Positions 1-8,048 of a stretch of 10,103 nt of DNA are shown here, piece by piece (the first letter of the stretch is position 1; every line of letters starts with the position of its first letter). Both the position numbers and the translations under genes were made by a program. This DNA comes from Euperipatoides rowelli (taxonomy: Eukaryota > Onychophora > Udeonychophora > Euonychophora > Peripatopsidae). A model generated the notes under the pieces. It was not told the DNA's origin. It saw only the letters and a list, made by a program, of their open reading frames with translations, and made no database searches. Location of the stretch: NCBI GenBank assembly GCA_003024985.2, contig PXIH01S0062894.1; one strand, given 5' to 3'.

Positions 1-30
1 CCCCCATTTTCACCCAAACAAATGATAAGA

Positions 31-40
31 GCGCATGCGC
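31..40. promoter_or_regulatory. GCGCATGCGC palindrome (NRF-1-type site by sequence)
   Basis: A perfect 10-bp CpG-bearing palindrome sits in otherwise AT-rich intron. The word equals the core of the vertebrate NRF-1 binding consensus (the fly homologue is ewg). Nothing else around it suggests a promoter, so it may be chance or part of a repeat. Confidence 0.25.
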
Positions 41-60
41 CCTTGCTCTGCATTCTACGA

Positions 61-725
61 TAGTGAATATAAATCATCACTGAAATAATAAATCATTTCT
101 AAAATTGAACAATTACATTGCTTTATAAACTTTGTGGAAATATATTTTAACTTCAAACTCACCTCATTCACATCTTTAGGTATAATTTTTAGCCAAATTA
201 TTTCACAAAAGGTTCATAATTACTATTAGAATGAAATAAATTACAACGTAGAAGTATGGTAATTATTTCTAAAAATATTAAATACTAACATTGCTTTAAA
301 AATCTTTTTACAATTCTTTTTTGAAAGAATCTAACCTGATCACTTTACTACATACATCTTTATTTTTATCGTAACTAACAAAAGGTTCAAGAAAAAAATG
401 TGGAAATTAATTCATAAATTGAGCATTCAGATTGCTTTATAAGTTATGTGAATGATTCATATGAATAAATGATATCCATTTTACTTTTAAAGCCATCTTC
501 CTGTTTCAGTATGCACATGTTTCATGTAAGTTACAATTTTTATCCAAATAAGCTAACACAAAAGAAATCAAAGTGGAAATGTGAAATCATTTCTAAATTG
601 AAAATATAACATCACTTTAAATGTTTTACAGGAATATTTTTGTATGAATAAATGCTAGCATTTTACTTTCAAACCCTGCTTCAGTACACATACACCACAT
701 AATCTCACAAAAGAATAATAAATCA
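61..725. repeat. Degenerate tandem array, about four units of roughly 170 bp
   Basis: Anchor words recur in the same order. The word (C/G)ATTGCTTTA, diverged in the last copy to CATCACTTTA, starts near 116, 289, 430 and 610. The word (CA)CAAAAG, in two copies extended to GGTTCA, starts near 204, 379, 557 and 706. ATTTCTAAA(A)TTG-like words precede the first anchor in at least three units. GAATAAATG followed by ATTTTACTTT(C/T)AAA is shared by units three and four. Spacing varies from about 140 to 180 bp, so the copies have diverged and carry indels. No coding frame is kept. It could be an old satellite-like expansion or the internal repeat block of the transposon whose end lies at 830. Confidence 0.65.
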
Positions 726-730
726 AATCA

Positions 731-830
731 TGAAAGTCCCTCGTCGCAAGGCCATTGTTTAATGAAAAATCATTGCTAAGCACTTCCATAGGAACCTATT
801 GCAGTTGAATCCTTAAGTGAGGGTCCACTG
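731..830 (-). mobile_element. End of a pogo/Tigger-like DNA transposon or derived MITE
   Basis: Read on the minus strand from 830, the sequence starts CAGTGGACCCTCACTTAAGG and is preceded by TA (831-832). A CAGT-(g/a)-(g/a)ACC-CTC start next to a TA target dinucleotide is typical of pogo/Tigger-group (Tc1/mariner superfamily) inverted ends. The following 90 bases are less AT-rich than the flanks (CGTCGCAAGGCC near 745) and then merge into the tandem array. No transposase frame and no matching second end were found in the window. The inner boundary is arbitrary and the family assignment rests on the terminal dozen bases only. Confidence 0.45.
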
Positions 831-1234
831 TATTAAAAATAAAATTCATAATATAACTTGAACTTTAAAATGTATACTGTAGGCTAGTATAAAATTATTT
901 CATCAATTTAATTTATACTATATAAAATTTGTTTATCTGGCAATTTTTTTTATATAAAAAAAATATTGAACTAGTGCTCATTTTATTCATATGACTAAAC
1001 ATTTATTATTTTTAAAAAATTGCTTTTATATATTCTTTTATGGAAATTAAATCATTATAGAAAATCTTTTTTTTTTTTAATAATGCATGAACAACTTTAA
1101 ATTCAAATATAAATGGCCTAATATTTGAATTTCTTTTATCTTCAATTGGCAGAGCATTTAAATAAGTATTGTTTAATTTTAATTCATTGATATTATTCAT
1201 TAGATCTAGATGATGATTGTTTTGTTTATCATAG

Positions 1235-1274
1235 GGAGCAAGTCCTGTTCGACCGCATCCAGAAAGAATACAAC
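1235..1274 (+). CDS. AMPKalpha: AMPK alpha exon encoding the RIM2 (alpha-hook) motif, 40-nt microexon
   Basis: Read from GGA at 1235, the exon gives GASPVRPHPERIQ plus the first base of a proline codon. Joined to 6508 it continues PLKGGAYTL. The block PHPER-x-x-PL matches the family's RIM2 region (vertebrate KPHPERMPPL). There the Glu-Arg pair contacts the gamma subunit near its nucleotide site 3 and relays AMP/ATP status to the kinase domain. The donor is a strong GTAAGA directly after CAAC. The acceptor is ATCATAG after a T-rich stretch, and the in-frame TAG at 1232-1234 rules out an exon reaching further left in this frame. A second AG at 1237-1238 would give a 36-nt exon starting at 1239. 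The 40-nt length is not a multiple of three, so skipping it would shift the frame. The paralogous vertebrate split (alpha1/alpha2) cannot be assigned here. The 117-codon open frame on the opposite strand is a shadow. Confidence 0.9.
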
Positions 1275-2015
1275 GTAAGAGTTTTGCTTTTGTTATTTTA
1301 AATTGAGTATTTAAAAAAATCTCATTTAGAAATGATTTTAAGATAAAATGTATTTTATCCTGCAATGTTTGAAAGATTACAAATTAGGTTTGTCATATTT
1401 CATGATTTGTCACTTTTTTTCTTGATAAGAGATTTATATTTTATACAATTATATGCAATAAATTTATGTATTTTAATTAACGATTTTTAACTCTAAATGG
1501 TAAAAATTTAAGAATTTGAGTCAAAAGCCACTTCCTAATGAAAAATAAAATTATATAAAATGTATATATAGTAGCCTAAGGTGTGCTTATATAAACAACA
1601 ACGTTTTAGGTTGAACAAAATAATAGTAGAGGGGGAGTGATTCTTTCAATTTTAGTAAGCGTTTTTTTTTTTTTTACACAGTTTAGAAATTTTTTTATTC
1701 TGATGTCATAAATATTCAGAAAATTGTCCTGACTCATATGTACTATATAGTATAGTATATTCTTTTACTTTAGGCAAATTCATCTCTTTATTTAAAATAT
1801 ATATTTTTTTAAAGCCAGCCCTTTTTAAAACTACCTCTTGTTTGTGCACAATTAATGCTTAAAAATACAAAAGTCAACTTTTCTTCCCCCTTTCTCCCCT
1901 TAAAAAATGAAATGAATCTGGGACCTAGGTTATTTACTGTATGTTTAAAACGCAACCAAGATAAACCTAATTGTTTAATTATTGAATTTTATACAGTTTA
2001 TAATTTAGATGGGTA

Positions 2016-2028
2016 GGGGGGGGGGGGG
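2016..2028 (+). repeat. Run of 13 G, preceded by GGGTA
   Basis: An uninterrupted G13 follows GATGGGTA in DNA otherwise almost without G runs. It could form a G-quadruplex in the nascent pre-mRNA or in DNA, but runs this long are also prone to length error in sequencing. Confidence 0.85.
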
Positions 2029-3084
2029 TTAACAAGAATATTTTTTTTTTAAATTTCTAAGAATATATGGCAAATTGATAAAAAAAAATGACTTGCCCAG
2101 ATCAGAAACTTGTTTAATGGGGATGGGTAAATTTTAATTATTTAGCCTAAATTTTCTCTATTTCTAATATTCTTATGATTTATTACTTTCTGTCTTAATT
2201 ATTGAAATAAAAAGCTGAAAAAAATATTTTAGCTAAAGCTTTATATGAAAAAAAAATGTAATTTTTAAGGCGATTGATTTGAGAGAGTAACAAAATTAGT
2301 GTTAATTACAAAATAGAATTTTTTTTTTTTTTTGGACGGAGGGATTAATTTACAGCATATGTAAATGGGTCTAAACTTTTACTTTTTTGAAAATTTACTT
2401 CCATGGACACACGAAAGCTCTTCTGTTTAAATTGTCATTTTTAAAAATGGTGGCGAAAAAAGAATGGGCTACTACGATGCAACATGTAAATTGTTTTTTG
2501 TTTTTTTACATTTTGAAATGAAAATTAATTGTTTTATCAGATGGAGCTTAAAATATCCAAACAAATTATGATAAATTTATTGTAATGATTTTTATATGTG
2601 ACATCTCATTTGTGTGATTTATTGTGGGTCATATTATCAAGTTCTAACAGTTGACAATGTGCTGAGGATGAAAACATACTGTATATTCATTAATGGAATA
2701 ATATATCTAGACATGTACTGTATATTTTTTAATATTTTCACTTTTAGAGGAAGTAAAATAATTGAATTGCTCTTTTTTTTTTACTAAGCAATGTAAATCT
2801 GCAAAAAAAAAAGCATTTAATTAAACAAATATTTAATCTGAAATACAGAAAAAAATTATATCAAATTTAATTATAAAAATTTTGTGCTGGTTATTGATGT
2901 TTTTTTTTTTATTTTTTTTATTATTATTGTTTGTATATATTTGTTTTTTTTTTATACTTCTCCATTTTTTACTTTTATCCATTCCATTTACTGATGTAAA
3001 TTTATTATACAAAAGTATTATTTACTTAATTTACAGTACATGTTAAAAAAAATTACCGTAAATAATTTTTCTGTATTTCAGAGA

Positions 3085-3117
3085 TTATATACATGTATAT
3101 ATATACTGTATATATAT
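3085..3117. repeat. TA-rich microsatellite interrupted by CATG and CTG
   Basis: Alternating TA/AT dinucleotides are broken by ACATG and ACTG. The stretch includes one copy of the recurring ACTGTA word. Confidence 0.7.
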
Positions 3118-3399
3118 TTTATTTCACCTGTTTACAGTACGTAACATTTTGACATCACTCTATCTCTTCAATTTGAGATAGAATTTGTATTGTTTGGTTG
3201 GTTAGATTCAGCATTAAATTTGCATTTTAAAAAAGTTGTAAGTTTATTCCTAAATGATTTTAAATAAGTTATTAGGACATCGGAAAATCAAAATTTTATG
3301 AATCGCTTGATTAGCTCTTGAAATAAAAGAATTATCAAAGTGTTATTATTTGGAGTTCTTTATTATTATTGTTAAGTATTTATCCTTGAAAAGAAGGGA

Positions 3400-3560
3400 G
3401 GCGTTAGATTTTCATTACATGTAGTATGACGGGATGAGAAACTGGGGTGGGGGTGAGGTTAGTTGCTAATTGGGTACTGTGTTTTCAGTTATATGATAAG
3501 GGTTGGTGTTGGGGTTTGCAGTGTGGCTGAATGGCCTATTGGGAACCCCCACAAATGATA
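3400..3560 (-). other. C-rich segment next to the LTR, possible remnant of the element's leader
   Basis: The raised GC content does not stop at the proposed LTR end. On the minus strand it continues with TGTGGGGGTTCCCAATAGGC from about 3554, and then a long A+C-rich stretch (CCCCAACACCAACC, CACCCCCACCCCAG) down to about 3400. In an intact retrotransposon the tRNA primer-binding site, starting TGG, lies a few bases after the LTR. The GGGGGTTCCC block could be its decayed remains, but no clean tRNA complement is evident. If so, the LTR would be a 5' LTR with a truncated interior and the ATTA repeat would be chance. Confidence 0.3.
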
Positions 3561-3628
3561 ATTATGCAGTGGTGAGACGAATGTAATGAGCAACACAGAC
3601 AACTATGTATGGGGGCAAAAAACATGTA

Positions 3629-3634
3629 TTTATT
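3629..3634 (-). promoter_or_regulatory. Polyadenylation signal AATAAA inside the antisense LTR
   Basis: TTTATT on the + strand reads AATAAA on the minus strand and is followed by a GT-rich stretch (GTTGTCTGTGTTGC) about 35 bases downstream, as expected for a cleavage/polyadenylation site. Its place about 65 bases before the LTR end fits the R/U5 boundary of a retroelement. It faces away from the AMPK gene's transcription, so it should not terminate the host transcript. Confidence 0.45.
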
Positions 3635-4394
3635 AGGGTCCACAGGACTCTGATAAGATTAGGCAATTACAGTAGGATAATTCTTGGGATAATAATATGG
3701 GGATCAGCTAGGTTATTTCTGATTATGTGGTGAGAGAGAGAATTTTGGTTGTGTTATTGTTAATGGGCAATCATGGCTGCTTAATGCTATTGGGTGGATC
3801 TTACTTGTTTCTTCTTACTGCCTTTGCACCTTGTTGGGAAACTCTGGATGGAAGTTGGGGATCCGATTCCTTGGTAGTTGATCCTGGTTGGTAATGGCTG
3901 CTCCTCTCCCCAGGCTGCTTCACAGTATTGGCTTCTCACTTTTGTTTTCCTTTCTCTCTTAACTGGAGGTCAGTAACTCTCAGCAACCCAGGAAAAAGAG
4001 GCTGAGCAATGGCCAGCCAACAATTTGTACTTCCCTGGCTGGACATGTCAGGACCCCAAAGTTCCTGAACAACTCCTTTTTTGGTAGTGCACATGGTAAG
4101 CAGCCTAAGGTAGGCCAGCACCTCTCTTTGGTGTTAGCCCAACTTCCTGCCCACTAGGATCAAGTGCAATTATAAGTGACAAAGCAAAAATGAATATTGG
4201 TAGGTAGGCAGCCATGTTTGTTTGCAGCCATGATTGTGCCCTGATAATGTTATTTGGCAGTTCTTTGCCCAAAGTTCCTGGGAAACAAACGGGTAAGGAA
4301 TAATTCTGTGGTTAGGCTAAGCTAATTCAGTCCTGCTTAGCCTAGACCAATCTTGTGTTGTCATGGCAACATTGACAGTTCTGACAAGTAGTAT

Positions 4395-4420
4395 TCTCTC
4401 TCTCTCCTCTCTCTCACTCT
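4395..4420. repeat. CT/GA microsatellite inside the LTR
   Basis: The tract is a run of TC dinucleotides with two interruptions (TCTCTCTCTC, CTCTCTCTC, ACTCT), likely length-variable. It sits in the middle of the LTR block. Confidence 0.8.
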
Positions 4421-4552
4421 TGGCTATTGCTGATCATATTATTATGGATAACACATAGGATGGGATATGGTAATACTAGCAATAGACTAGTTACTAATAA
4501 TAATAATGTCATATTGTACATTGTCTGTGGAGCAAACTCCACAGCACCTTAC

Positions 4553-4568
4553 TAGCTTATATAAGCTA
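4553..4568 (-). promoter_or_regulatory. Palindromic TATA-like element in the LTR's 5' part
   Basis: TAGCTTATATAAGCTA is a perfect 16-bp palindrome centred on a TATATA core, 78-93 bases inside the minus-strand LTR start. It could be the LTR's TATA box and, being symmetric, could work in either direction. The long distance to AATAAA (about 920 bases) makes the promoter role uncertain. Confidence 0.35.
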
Positions 4569-4608
4569 ACTGATACCCTCTGCTGTGTGTAGCTTGTGAT
4601 GAGACACA

Positions 4609-4634
4609 GTTGTATACCTAATTAGGGATACAAC
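4609..4634. repeat. Imperfect 26-bp palindrome at the LTR 5' end
   Basis: The arms GTTGTATACC and GGGATACAAC flank TAATTA and differ at a single pair. The palindrome begins 12 bases inside the LTR terminus (4646). Together with the TATA palindrome at 4553-4568 and the perfect hairpin at 4525-4544 (CTGTGGAG, loop CAAA, CTCCACAG), it makes a series of three inverted repeats in the first 120 bases of U3. Confidence 0.75.
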
Positions 4635-5155
4635 TATGACATTACAATTATGACATAATTAATATTTTTTGTTTTTTTTGCATGAGGCTGGGGAGAAAGA
4701 AGTGAAATTAATTAGGTTTTATTTTTCTTTCATAAATCTTAATGCTCTATTATATAACATAAATTTATCATTCCATTATTTAGGAAATTAATAAAAGTAT
4801 AAATTTAAGTTATTGATGTTTTAAAGATATAGTATTTCTCATTAAAAAAAGCTTATACTGTATGGTAGAAGGCAATATTAGGTAAAATTTTCCAGTTTTA
4901 ATATTTATAAATATGAATAATGATAACACTTTTTTATGGAAATTTAATACACAAATTATTGGCATCACACTGTCTTGTTTGATATAGATTCTGTATTGTG
5001 GTCCTAATTTCAAGCAGTAAATATACTGTGCATCGAAGCTACTGAATTATCCATTAATTCTCCTCAAATATATTTTTTGCAATAGCTGAAAAGCACTAAA
5101 TAATAACTGGTTCCCTGGATGCTGAATAATCAAATAACAAAAAACATGCAATTAT

Positions 5156-5182
5156 ATTTATTTCAAACTTTTTGAAATAAAT
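5156..5182. repeat. Perfect 12-bp hairpin with a 3-base loop
   Basis: ATTTATTTCAAA (5156-5167), loop CTT, then TTTGAAATAAAT (5171-5182). It is the cleanest stem-loop in the 5.2-kb intron outside the LTR. No conserved microRNA-type length or flanking is evident. Confidence 0.7.
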
Positions 5183-6507
5183 TATAATCATCAAACTCGG
5201 AATTTGAAATCTGTCCAGTTTCAACGATCTCAATAATTCTTTACCTTAGCAGAAGCTAAAGGCTGTTTTTTTTTTTTTTTGCAGCATTTTTGTGACTACT
5301 ATCACAATTGCAGCAAAATTATTTTTTTGTCATTTTATTTTTACACTAACATACAGCTAATTATATTTATTTATTACAAAAATGTCTAACTGCAAACATT
5401 GATATTAAAATATGCCTAATATGATAATGCTAAGGCCACTAAAAAAAAAGTCTTGTTTCTCATCCCCGGGCGGGTGCTTCTAAAAGTTGTCGGGTAAATG
5501 GGTTTTTTTTATGTATTTACATTTGTTTAAATAATAATAAAAAAATTCCTGAAATTTTTTTAAAAAAAAATGATTTTTGGTTTTTATTGTGGAGTGGTAG
5601 AATCCCAATTCTCTGAATTTAAGTGGAGTGGAAAGGGTGAAAAGGGAAGGAGCTACAGACAAATAACTTTGTAAATAACTTTTTTTTTTTAGTATGTAAT
5701 CGTCTTTGAAAATAAATTAAAAATAAATTAATTTCATTTGACTTTTATCATTGTTTAACTTTGAGTTCAAAAGCAAAGGTATTTTATAGTATTCCATCCA
5801 TCAAAAGCCTCCAAACCAGCTGTGGAAATATCATTAGTATTAACATTTTTGGAAACATCCAACTTTAGATGGATTTTTTTTTTTTTAAACTGATGAATCA
5901 AATTTAGTTATTGCAGCAAACAAATGGATCTAATGGCCAATAATAGATAAAAAAAATGTTTTGCTGGATTTTGGTTCTAAATATTTAAGCTTCAGTAATC
6001 TTTTTGTGCACATATTTTTTTTATTTTATTTCTCCATACATTTAAATACACTTTCCTCCCCAGTGATATTCAATTTCATTTCTCGGTAATAAGAATTTCA
6101 TTTTTTTTTTTTTTAATTTATTAATATTTCATAATTTGACTCTTGAACCAGTTCAATTTTTGTTTTGTTTAAAGTCTTAAATCTTTCCCATTAGAAAATG
6201 TTCAAAAAGGATATTTAGTTCCCTTAGGCTTTTGAATGACCATGATGCTCTACTAAAAGGCAGCTTAAACTTTTAATCTCACTTTCACTAAATTTTTTTA
6301 TATTGTGTTGAACTAGCTGATCTTGTCTTAACATTTAAAAAAATTCTCAGATTGTATTTTTTTTTTTCCGTTTTATTAATGAAGTACAGTATGTCTGTTG
6401 TTGTTTTTTTAAGTATAAAATAAACTTTCATTTGTAAATTCTATAAGATTTAAATTAAACTTTTTCCTTGGTTTCAGTAACATTTTGTAAATATTTTATC
6501 CTTGTAG

Positions 6508-6600
6508 CTTTGAAAGGTGGTGCATATACATTGGACACACCCATTCCTGGGTCCGATAAAAAACTTTCAACACCAGCAAAAAGGGCCAAGTGGCATTTAG
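6508..6600 (+). CDS. AMPKalpha: AMPK alpha exon encoding the linker between RIM2 and the C-terminal regulatory domain
   Basis: This 93-nt exon runs from CT (completing the proline codon begun at 1274) to the single G at 6600, which begins a glycine codon. It encodes PLKGGAYTLDTPIPGSDKK and then LSTPAKRAKWHL. The last part, (K/R)AKWHL, is the conserved entry to the alpha C-terminal domain. The preceding 20-odd residues differ from the vertebrate linker and are rich in Thr-Pro, Ser, Gly and Lys, as expected for a flexible, possibly phosphorylated tether. Two Thr-Pro dipeptides (DTP and STP) are visible. The acceptor is TTTTATCCTTGTAG. The donor GTTTGT is a weak match to the consensus compared with the GTAAG donors of the other two exons. 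The exon is symmetric (phase 1 at both ends), so it could be skipped without losing frame. Confidence 0.94.
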
Positions 6601-8048
6601 GTTTGTATTTATTCCGATTGAATGTTTTTGATTATAATTGAACTATTGCGTGTAATCAACTCCGATAACGAATCCGATAAAATATTTTTGTTTGTTCATC
6701 CAACAACCGAGTATTTAGTCTAACTAGTGCCAACACAATACTCGCCACTATCAACTAATAACCATCAATTATGACTGTCTATTTGAAGTGATGGTTATAT
6801 CGTATAAAAAGAAAGCAATCGTTCAGTTTTTAATTAAACAGTTGAACATGAGCACTATTTGATAATTGCTTCAAAGATAATGATTTTGAACTGTTTAATG
6901 TGTTTAAACTAGAAGGAAACATTGAAAAAGTATGTACTGTACTCATCCTCATTTGTACATTGTTACTACACCTAGGGAGAATTACAGTATAATCACAATA
7001 GTTTTAGAAAATCAATTTTAATTACAGCTTTGCAATATTGATTTTTTTTTTAATGGATGCAAACCCAGTGGTATCTAGAATTTTTATGTGGTTATACTTG
7101 TACCCTGATTCCAACCTCGAGTTCCATAGCCGATGAACCTCAGCTATATGTAAGATCAATCCATTTTGGAACCAAGGCATACTCTATTTCTCTTAAATAG
7201 ACAAAGTTAAAAATTAACTCCTAGCACTTGTGAATATTATCTCTAGATATGCCTCTGGTCGAAAAATTTATATTATTTGTATTTTACAATTTAATTGTTT
7301 ATGTTAAAGGATTTCTCTTTATAATTTAGAAATTAAGATTTAAGCCCATCATACTATTTGGTAATAGTCATGCTAAAGTGAAATAACTATATACCTGCTG
7401 GTTTTTAATTCAATAACCTTAAATAAATCATTTTAATAACTATATACTGTAAATAAGACAGCAAGTATTAATATTTCCCATGTTTCATTGATTATAATAT
7501 TAAAGTGTCCGAGAGTATTAACTGACGCTCTCCATTAATATATTGTATATACTGTATTATATTTTAAAGTGAGTGTACACTCCACCTTGTATAACACCTT
7601 TTGTAATTACCTCGATTTGACTATTTTGCCAGTGGTGATATATTAAACTATAACATTCAAAATAAGTTCTGACTTATAGTAATTATTTGAGTTAGTGTTT
7701 TTTGACCATATTCATTTCATTGCCCTATATTGGTTTTTATAATAATCGTACAATAATTACAGTACCTTAGGGTGCAAATCATAAACACCTTTGCCACTCT
7801 AAAGCATACTACACTTGATGTGACCAGTTCAAACATACCTATCAACAAGCTAGTATATGCTAATGGGATTAAGTATTGGGATAGCTAATGTAACATCATT
7901 TACTTTATATTCATGTAACCATTTTTTTAGTAATATTGTATTTAGTTATCAATCACTGTTGGCCAGATTAAATAATAGAAATAAGCCAATGAAAAGCAAT
8001 TGATGATGAAAATGTAATTACATTATTTTGTGTTTTTTTTTTTTTTAG
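6601..8048 (+). other. AMPKalpha: 1.45-kb intron between the linker and C-terminal-domain exons
   Basis: The intron is bounded by GTTTGT and T14-AG. It is AT-rich without long open frames. It contains a small cluster of TCCGAT motifs just after the donor, a 10-bp inverted repeat (6758-6767 with 6789-6798) and a perfect 12-bp palindrome GAGTGTACACTC at 7571-7582. No transposon ends or RNA gene were recognised in it. Confidence 0.9.

Larger units (their letters stand above)
1..1234 (+). other. AMPKalpha: Intron upstream of the RIM2 exon (3' part)
   Basis: No coding segment was recognised here. The preceding exon, which should encode the stretch just before RIM2, is not visible, so this intron is at least 1.2 kb. 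It contains the degenerate tandem array, the pogo/Tigger-like end and, from about 831 to 1210, plain AT-rich sequence with T runs. It ends in a T-rich tract and ATCATAG. Confidence 0.8.
3565..4646 (-). mobile_element. LTR of a retrotransposon in antisense orientation (solo LTR or 5' LTR)
   Basis: This block of about 1.1 kb is markedly richer in G and C than its surroundings. Read on the minus strand it starts TGTAATGTCATAG at 4646 and ends CACCACTGCA at 3565, so it has TG..CA ends. The 4-bp direct repeat ATTA flanks it (3561-3564 and 4647-4650), compatible with a target-site duplication. Inside, on the minus strand, lie nested palindromes and a TATATAA near the 5' end, and AATAAA (3629-3634) about 65 bases before the 3' end, the usual order for U3, R and U5. 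An alternative 3' end is CATTACA at 3582-3588, which is the exact inverse of the TGTAATG start but has no flanking duplication. The 61-codon minus frame at 3936-4121 resembles no retroelement protein and is not called. The family (Ty3-type, BEL or other) cannot be decided. Confidence 0.6.
1275..6507 (+). other. AMPKalpha: 5.2-kb intron between the RIM2 and linker exons
   Basis: The intron is bounded by GTAAGA (1275) and TTGTAG (ending 6507). From 1275 to about 3400 it is very AT-rich with many T and A homopolymers, a 13-base G run and a TA-rich microsatellite, and no recognisable gene. From about 3400 to 4650 it switches to a clearly more GC-rich composition, which is the antisense LTR-type retroelement. 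From 4650 to 6507 it is again AT-rich with poly-T runs, one perfect 12-bp hairpin at 5156-5182 and a short GC island at 5464-5474 (CCCCGGGCGGG). No coding similarity was seen in either AT-rich part. Confidence 0.88.

Noticed and set aside
1012-1365. 117-codon open frame on the minus strand
   Set aside because: It overlaps the RIM2 exon on the opposite strand. Its sequence is low-complexity, Lys/Asn/Ile-rich and matches no family I know. The + strand exon explains the conserved part.
3936-4121. 61-codon minus-strand frame inside the LTR block
   Set aside because: It lies in the more GC-rich LTR where stops are rarer, shows no gag, protease, RT or envelope motif, and is better explained as non-coding LTR.
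4810-5013. 67-codon minus-strand frame in the large intron
   Set aside because: AT-rich, Ile/Leu/Lys-biased chance frame with no recognisable motif and no splice or promoter context.
5480-5662. 60-codon minus-strand frame in the large intron
   Set aside because: Dominated by Lys/Phe/Tyr codons from A and T runs. No family resemblance.
7571-7582. GAGTGTACACTC 12-bp palindrome as a binding site
   Set aside because: Perfect but isolated. No matching factor or neighbouring signal, and short palindromes occur by chance in 10 kb.
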